A DNA stretch of 64,000 nt from Chitinophaga niastensis (GTDB lineage Bacteria > Bacteroidota > Bacteroidia > Chitinophagales > Chitinophagaceae), in the NCBI RefSeq assembly GCF_003014755.1, contig NZ_PYAW01000003.1, forward strand, positions 1-64,000, written 5' to 3'. The notes beneath the pieces are model-generated. The model ran no database searches. It saw only the letters and a program-made list of their open reading frames with translations, and was not told the origin of the DNA. Shown in pieces: positions 63,735-64,000 of this stretch. The translations under genes and the position numbers were made by a program. How positions within the stretch are numbered: position 1 is the stretch's first letter; every line of letters starts with the position of its first letter.

Positions 63735-64000
63735 ATGATATACAGAAGCAAAGCACCTTTACGTATAGGCCTTGCCGGTGGCGGCACAGATGTAAGTCCG
63801 TATTCGGAACTTTACGGTGGTGCCATCCTCAATGCCACCATATCTTTATACGCACGCGCATCTATTGAACCACTGAGTGATGGTAAAATTATTTTTGACT
63901 GCGCCGACAGAAGAGAAACTGCTACTTACGATGCCGTATACCCGTTGCCGTTAGATGGCAAACTGGATATCCTCAAAGGTGTTATTAATCGTGTACAGAA
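63735..64000 (+). CDS. GHMP-type sugar kinase, N-terminal part
   Basis: 88 codons visible before the window edge. IYRSKAPLRIGLAGGGTDVSPYSELYGG is the start of heptose 7-phosphate/fucose-type GHMP kinases such as HddA. It would phosphorylate a sugar at C1 for nucleotide-sugar synthesis, fitting the adjacent glycosyltransferases. The ATP-binding glycine-rich loop lies outside the window. Confidence 0.85.
   Translation, partial: MIYRSKAPLRIGLAGGGTDVSPYSELYGGAILNATISLYARASIEPLSDGKIIFDCADRRETATYDAVYPLPLDGKLDILKGVINRVQ

Overview
The window looks like a chromosomal segment of a Bacteroidota, most likely a Chitinophaga-like member of the Chitinophagaceae. Evidence: a protease with a type B type-IX-secretion (CHU_C-like) C-terminus, promoter -7 boxes of the form TAnnTTTG/A, almost no Shine-Dalgarno sequences, many secreted glycan- and peptide-degrading enzymes, large outer-membrane barrels, a DUF4199 protein and giant RHS/SpvB-like proteins. 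I see no rRNA, tRNA, CRISPR array, transposase or prophage.

Layout. (1) 1-17476, minus strand: one compact transcription unit of six genes, nearly all overlapping by 1-4 bases or separated by a few bases. It encodes an outer-membrane barrel candidate, a periplasmic Ig/FN3-like protein, a lipoprotein, a 2259-aa SpvB/RHS-like protein, a small membrane-anchored protein, and a second giant RHS/YD protein that runs off the left edge. (2) 17477-21614: an AT-rich gap with a decayed small secreted-protein gene, a family 2 glycosyltransferase and a DRGH-type endonuclease. (3) 21615-34910: M43-like metalloprotease, GH16 glucanase, Bcr/CflA exporter, SDR/Crp pair, serine hydrolase, TfoX-like protein, Na+/H+ antiporter and GH3 glycosidase. 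(4) 35058-42581: class V aminotransferase, an EF-G paralogue behind two tandem leader-peptide/terminator modules, an ECF sigma pair, a PIN/DUF2281 toxin-antitoxin pair, a lipoprotein and DusB. (5) 42779-48949: a probable ergothioneine operon (flavin disulfide oxidoreductase, ABC ATPase, permease fused to a binding protein, EgtB, EgtD). (6) 49638-60829: outer-membrane barrel, OmpA lipoprotein, LacI regulator with a nearby operator pair, phosphodiesterase, S9 peptidase, HEAT protein, dihydroorotase-like protein. (7) 60891-64000: DUF4199 protein, two glycosyltransferases and the start of a GHMP kinase, suggesting surface polysaccharide synthesis.

Cutting across this gene map is a dispersed set of eight long intergenic palindromes (21237, 32417, 36161, 42621, 52400, 56139, 62386, 63601). 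They fall into several arm families but share a core resembling GCGAAGAT...; several overlap or abut stop codons, and one supplies the last 23 codons of a glycosyltransferase. In the two largest copies the arms (138 and 140 nt) have a single mismatch each, while the copies differ from one another with compensating changes in both arms. I regard this palindrome family, the EF-G attenuator region, the ergothioneine operon with a rearranged binding domain, and the split RHS locus as the most interesting content.
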